Source of the DNA: a virus
Length of the DNA: 54,007 nt
Direction: 5' to 3' (one strand)
Virus record (IMG/VR): IMGVR_UViG_3300003410_000471
Span: 1 to 54,007 of that record
The number at the start of each line of letters is the position of its first letter. The stretch's first letter is position 1. The notes beneath the pieces are model-generated. The model saw only the letters and a list, made by a program, of their open reading frames with translations. It did no database searches and had not been told where the DNA came from. This document shows, piece by piece, positions 50,538 through 54,007 of this stretch. The position numbers were made by a program, and so were the translations under genes.

Positions 50538-51554
50538 TTGTTTAAAAAAGCTGCGGTGTTTACGGACATCCATTTTGGTCTAAAGGGCAATAGTCGTGTT
50601 CACAACGAAGATTGCGAAGAATTTATCGATTGGTACATAGAACAAGCACAAGCTGCTGGTTGCGAGACCGGCATTTTCTGCGGAGACTGGCATCACAATC
50701 GTAATTCACTAAACTTAACTACTATGGATGCAACAATTCGTAGTATGGAAAAGCTAGGCAAAGCATTTGAGAAGTTTTACTTCTTTGATGGCAACCACGA
50801 TTTGTATTACAAAGACAAACGTGACGTCAACTCAACTGCATTTGCTAAACACATTCCGGGTATTACGTTTGTAGACGAGATTCTTATTGAAGATGACGTT
50901 GCACTAGTACCTTGGCTAGTAGGCGACGAGTGGAAGAAGATGAGTGACATCAAAACAAAGTATTTGTTTGGTCACTTTGAACTTCCTAGCTTTTATATGA
51001 ATGCCCTAGTGCGTATGCCTGATCACGGTGACTTAAAACCTGAACATTTTAAGCATCAAGACTATGTATTCAGTGGACACTTTCACAAACGTCAGAAGCA
51101 AGGTGCTATTCACTACATTGGCAATGCGTTTCCGCACAATTATGCTGATGTAGGCGATGATGATCGCGGTATGATGATACTTGACAAGGAAAATAACCTA
51201 GAACCCGAGTACATCAATTGGCCCAATTGTCCTAAGTACCGCACAGTTAAGCTAAGTGAACTGATTGACAATGCAGATACTATTATAAAGAGTAAAATGT
51301 ACTTGCGTGTGACACTTGACTTGCCTATCAGCTATGAAGAAGCTAGTTTTATTAAAGAAACGTTTATTAATCAATACGGTTGTCGTGAAATTACACTCAT
51401 TCCGCAAAAACAACTGGAAGAAATTAGTACAGAGCTTGATATTGCACAATTTGAAAGTGTAGATCAAATTGTGAGTAACGAAATTGCAGAACTAGACACC
51501 AACAACTATGATAAAAGTATGTTGTTGCAAATTTATAATGGATTAGAATCGTAA
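50538..51554 (+). CDS. gp47: Recombination endonuclease subunit gp47 (Mre11/SbcD-like), TTG start
   Basis: A 338-residue metallophosphoesterase nuclease; T4 gp47 is 339 residues. Metal-binding motifs in order are FTDIHFG (Asp10, His12), FCGDWHH, FDGNHDLYY, FGHFELPS and SGHFHKR. With gp46 it forms the complex that resects DNA ends for recombination-dependent replication and, in T4, helps degrade host DNA. The start is a TTG at 50538: a strong GGAGG at 50526-50530 sits 7 bases before it, and it gives MFKKAAVFTDIHFG directly at the family N-terminus. The longer frame beginning at 50499 would start inside the promoter. Transcribed from the sigma70-type promoter at 50482-50510; gp46 follows after one base. 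Confidence 0.94.
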   Translation: MFKKAAVFTDIHFGLKGNSRVHNEDCEEFIDWYIEQAQAAGCETGIFCGDWHHNRNSLNLTTMDATIRSMEKLGKAFEKFYFFDGNHDLYYKDKRDVNSTAFAKHIPGITFVDEILIEDDVALVPWLVGDEWKKMSDIKTKYLFGHFELPSFYMNALVRMPDHGDLKPEHFKHQDYVFSGHFHKRQKQGAIHYIGNAFPHNYADVGDDDRGMMILDKENNLEPEYINWPNCPKYRTVKLSELIDNADTIIKSKMYLRVTLDLPISYEEASFIKETFINQYGCREITLIPQKQLEEISTELDIAQFESVDQIVSNEIAELDTNNYDKSMLLQIYNGLES

Positions 51555-51555
51555 T

Positions 51556-53325
51556 ATGATTAAGATCAAAGATTTAACAGTCAAAAACTTTATGAGTGTG
51601 GGCAATCAGACTCAAGCAGTAGACTTTGACCACGAACAGCTAACACTTGTACTAGGTGAGAACCTAGATCAAGGCGGAGACGACAGTGGTTCACGTAACG
51701 GTACTGGTAAGACTACTATTATCAACGCACTAAGCTATGCTTTGTATGGCAATGCACTTACAAACATTAAAAAGAACAACTTGATTAACAAAACTAATTC
51801 AAAAGGAATGTTGGTGACGCTTACTTTTGAAAAAGATAATAACGAATACCGTATTGAAAGAGGTCGTTCGCCTAATATCTTTAAATTCTACATGAATGAT
51901 CAAGAAAAACTAGTAGACGAGTCACAAGGCGACAGTAGACAGACGCAGGACGATGTAAACACACTATTAGGTATGAGTCACGACATGTTTAAACACGTTG
52001 TTGCTCTGAATACCTACACAGAACCGTTCTTGAGCATGCGTGTTAATGATCAAAGACAGATTATTGAACAGTTGTTGGGTATTACTATCCTTTCTGAGAA
52101 GGCTGATGCACTTAAAGAACAAGTTCGTCAAACAAAAGATGCTATTACAGAAGAAACACTAAAGATTAATGCTATTCAAACTGCTAATGAGAAGATTGAA
52201 GGCAGTATTGAAGGATTAAAGCGCACTCAACGTGCTTGGATTGCTAAGAACAAACAAGACCAAGACAGTTTAGCAAGTGCTATTGAAGAATTAGAGAAGC
52301 TGGACATTGAAGCTGAACTAGAGTCGCATGAAAAATTAGCAAACTGGACTGAACACAACAATGCTATCCTTGCTCTTAAGAAAGAACTAAGCACACTTGA
52401 GCCTGCACTACAACGTGCCGACAAAAGTGTAACCAAAGCAGAGAAAGACATTGCAGATCTTGAAGATGCAACCTGTTACACATGTGGTCAAGAACTGCAT
52501 GCAGACAAGAAAGCAGAGATTGCAGAACGCAAAGGCAAAGAACTTGCTGATGCACTAGTATATCAAACAGAAGTTGCAGGCAAACTTACTGATGTAATGA
52601 AAGCACTTGAAGAAATTGGTGACATCAATGGTAAGCCTACAACATTTTATGACAGTGCTAAAGAAGCATACGAGCATAGAAGCAATGTAGACAATCTAAA
52701 GAAAGCACTTGAAGACAAAAAAGTTGAAACTGATCCTTATGCTGCACAGATTACAGAATTAAACGAATCTGCTATTCAGCAAATCGACTGGAACAGTGTT
52801 AACGAACTTACAAGTTACAAAGAACATCAAGAGTTCTTGCTAAAGCTGCTTACGAACAAAGACAGTTTCATTCGCAAGAAGATTATTGACCAGAACCTAG
52901 CATATCTAAACAACAGACTTACATATTATCTCGACAAACTAGGATTACCGCATCAAGTATTGTTCCAAAACGATTTAAATGTTGAAATTACACAACTAGG
53001 TCAGGATCTAGACTTCGATAACTTGAGTCGAGGAGAGCGCAACAGACTTATCTTAGGATTAAGCTTTGCATTCCGTGATGTTTGGGAAAGCTTGTATCAA
53101 AATATCAACTTGTTGTTTATCGATGAGCTTATTGATAGCGGCATGGACACTGCTGGTGTAGAAAATAGTTTGAGTGTCCTCAAGAAGATGGCTAGAGAGC
53201 GTAGCAAGAACATTTATCTTATCTCACACAAAGACGAACTGATTGGTCGTGTTAATCATGTGTTGCGAGTTGTAAAGGAAAATGGATTTACAAGCTATGC
53301 AAACGATTTAGAGGTTGTAGAATGA
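51556..53325 (+). CDS. gp46: Recombination endonuclease subunit gp46 (Rad50/SbcC-like ATPase)
   Basis: A 589-residue SMC-type ATPase, close to the 560 of T4 gp46. The Walker A region is SRNGTGKTT at about residues 46-54. A coiled coil runs from about 180 to 300 and resumes after the zinc hook CYTC at about 307-310. The ABC signature LSRGERNRL is near 490-498 and the Walker B LLFIDELID near 519-527, with a D-loop-like GMDTAG after it. It works with gp47 in end resection. The start ATG is one base after the gp47 stop, and the end overlaps the next gene (ATGA). Confidence 0.95.
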   Translation: MIKIKDLTVKNFMSVGNQTQAVDFDHEQLTLVLGENLDQGGDDSGSRNGTGKTTIINALSYALYGNALTNIKKNNLINKTNSKGMLVTLTFEKDNNEYRIERGRSPNIFKFYMNDQEKLVDESQGDSRQTQDDVNTLLGMSHDMFKHVVALNTYTEPFLSMRVNDQRQIIEQLLGITILSEKADALKEQVRQTKDAITEETLKINAIQTANEKIEGSIEGLKRTQRAWIAKNKQDQDSLASAIEELEKLDIEAELESHEKLANWTEHNNAILALKKELSTLEPALQRADKSVTKAEKDIADLEDATCYTCGQELHADKKAEIAERKGKELADALVYQTEVAGKLTDVMKALEEIGDINGKPTTFYDSAKEAYEHRSNVDNLKKALEDKKVETDPYAAQITELNESAIQQIDWNSVNELTSYKEHQEFLLKLLTNKDSFIRKKIIDQNLAYLNNRLTYYLDKLGLPHQVLFQNDLNVEITQLGQDLDFDNLSRGERNRLILGLSFAFRDVWESLYQNINLLFIDELIDSGMDTAGVENSLSVLKKMARERSKNIYLISHKDELIGRVNHVLRVVKENGFTSYANDLEVVE

Positions 53326-53528
53326 TAGAAGATGACGCACATGATTTGCTAGTAAAAGCATATCTTGCATATTTCGAAGCAAACGAAAAGTTTATAAAAA
53401 GAAATAGTGTAAGAACACATCGCGCAGTACGAAAGTGCTTGCGCGATATTCGTGCATTAGCAAAAGAACGTGCAGATGAAATACACGTTCATCATAACAC
53501 AACAAGGCAAACCAGAAAAGACAAATAA
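53322..53528 (+). CDS. Small conserved phage protein, 68 residues
   Basis: A helical, basic protein (LLVKAYLAYFEANEKFIKRN, VRTHRAVRKCLRDIRALAKE) with a histidine-, threonine- and lysine-rich end. Small proteins of this kind follow gp46 in other marine T4-like phages, but no function is known to me. Its ATG overlaps the gp46 stop (ATGA), so it is almost certainly co-translated. The alternating basic and acidic helices could allow binding to nucleic acid or to the gp46/47 complex; this is a guess. Confidence 0.75.
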   Translation: MIEDDAHDLLVKAYLAYFEANEKFIKRNSVRTHRAVRKCLRDIRALAKERADEIHVHHNTTRQTRKDK

Positions 53529-53553
53529 CAACTTAGGCACTGGTAAGTAACTG

Positions 53554-54003
53554 ATGCAGTGGACTTACCGAGGTGAAACAATTGACACAATACCAGATGA
53601 GTATGAAGGATTTGTTTACCTTATCACTAACAAGACCACAGGCCAAAAATACGTAGGCAAGAAACTAGCAAAATTTAAAACCACTAAGCCACCTCTAAAA
53701 GGCAAAAAAAATAAAAGACGCGGCTACAAAGAAAGCGACTGGAGAACATACTATGGTAGTTCAGACAGACTAAACGCAGATGTAGCAGCACTAGGCGAAG
53801 AACACTTTACAAGAGAAATATTATATCTTTGTAAAGGCAGAGGCGAAATGTCATATATAGAGGCAAGAGAACAATTTGATCGGCGGGTACTTGAAACAGA
53901 TGAATACTACAACGGTATCATTAATGTTAGAGTAGGCGGATCAGACAAACTCAAACAGGCATTGCTAGAACATCACATCCAGGCAAAACAATCCAACACA
54001 TAA
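53554..54003 (+). CDS. SegE-like GIY-YIG domain protein, 149 residues
   Basis: A compact protein with the N-terminal half of a GIY-YIG nuclease fold: GFVYLITNKTTGQKYVGKK (about 19-37), where FVY and YVG stand for the GIY and YIG motifs. A basic loop follows, then DWRTYYGSSDRL near 74-85 and a conserved-looking YIEAREQFDRRV helix with a candidate catalytic glutamate. This matches the SegE-type family named after a T4 homing endonuclease, but many phage members are stand-alone proteins with no evidence of mobility. It lies 25 bases after the small gene and ends 4 bases before the window edge. Whether it cleaves DNA is unproven. Confidence 0.75.
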   Translation: MQWTYRGETIDTIPDEYEGFVYLITNKTTGQKYVGKKLAKFKTTKPPLKGKKNKRRGYKESDWRTYYGSSDRLNADVAALGEEHFTREILYLCKGRGEMSYIEAREQFDRRVLETDEYYNGIINVRVGGSDKLKQALLEHHIQAKQSNT

Positions 54004-54007
54004 GGTT

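Noticed and set aside
53554-54003. The GIY-YIG protein as evidence for a mobile intron or homing insertion
   Set aside because: No flanking gene is interrupted and no intron-like sequence is visible; SegE-like proteins can be stand-alone.
1-54007. tRNA genes, CRISPR arrays, insertion sequences, attachment sites and strong terminator hairpins
   Set aside because: The gaps between genes are all under 100 bases and contain only promoters and ribosome-binding sites; I saw no cloverleaf, spaced repeats, transposase or clear stem plus T-run.

Overview
The window is part of the genome of a tailed phage of the T4-like (myovirus) supergroup, most like the marine cyanophage/pelagiphage branch. It is AT-rich, almost fully coding, and has no gap of even 100 bases without a gene. 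The phage assignment rests on a recognisable T4-type baseplate block (gp48, gp53, a hub protein, gp5-like spike, gp25, gp6), the late sigma factor gp55, and the gp46/gp47 recombination nuclease. I see no tRNA, CRISPR array, insertion sequence or integrase. The host cannot be named from this window alone; no photosynthesis gene is present in it.

Layout. (1) 1-14023, minus strand: an unbroken run of overlapping genes for sugar and small-molecule modification. It holds four glycosyltransferase-like proteins, a fifth glycosyltransferase-like C-terminal motif protein, three radical SAM proteins, two SGNH-hydrolase-like proteins, a nucleotide-sugar epimerase, a short UDP-sugar dehydrogenase, an edge-truncated possible methyltransferase and two unknowns. 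(2) 14090-22192, minus strand: two paralogous structural proteins, three tandem paralogous tail-fibre proteins (one ending in a tail-collar domain) and a 200-residue structural protein. (3) 22215-37580, minus strand: one gene of 5121 codons, more than a quarter of the window. (4) 37580-49547, minus strand: the baseplate block. (5) 49632-54003, plus strand: gp55, gp47, gp46, a small unknown protein and a SegE-like GIY-YIG protein.

Regulation can be read from the sequence. Four sigma70-type promoters, all with exactly 17 bases between hexamers, lie before gp55, gp47, the sugar-modification run and one gene inside that run. Four copies of the T4-type late motif (A/G)ATAAATA lie on the minus strand before gp6, the 200-residue structural gene, the 494-residue fibre gene and the 327-residue structural gene. 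The simplest model is that gp55, made from a sigma70 promoter, then switches on the minus-strand virion genes. The sugar-modification genes, although downstream of the virion genes on the same strand, have their own host-type promoter and so may act early, on the cell rather than on the virion.

Many genes overlap by ATGA, TAATG or ATGAGTAA junctions, which suggests translational coupling. Several starts were moved from the longest reading frame using start codon, Shine-Dalgarno and promoter position (gp47 TTG start, gp55 second ATG, one GTG start).
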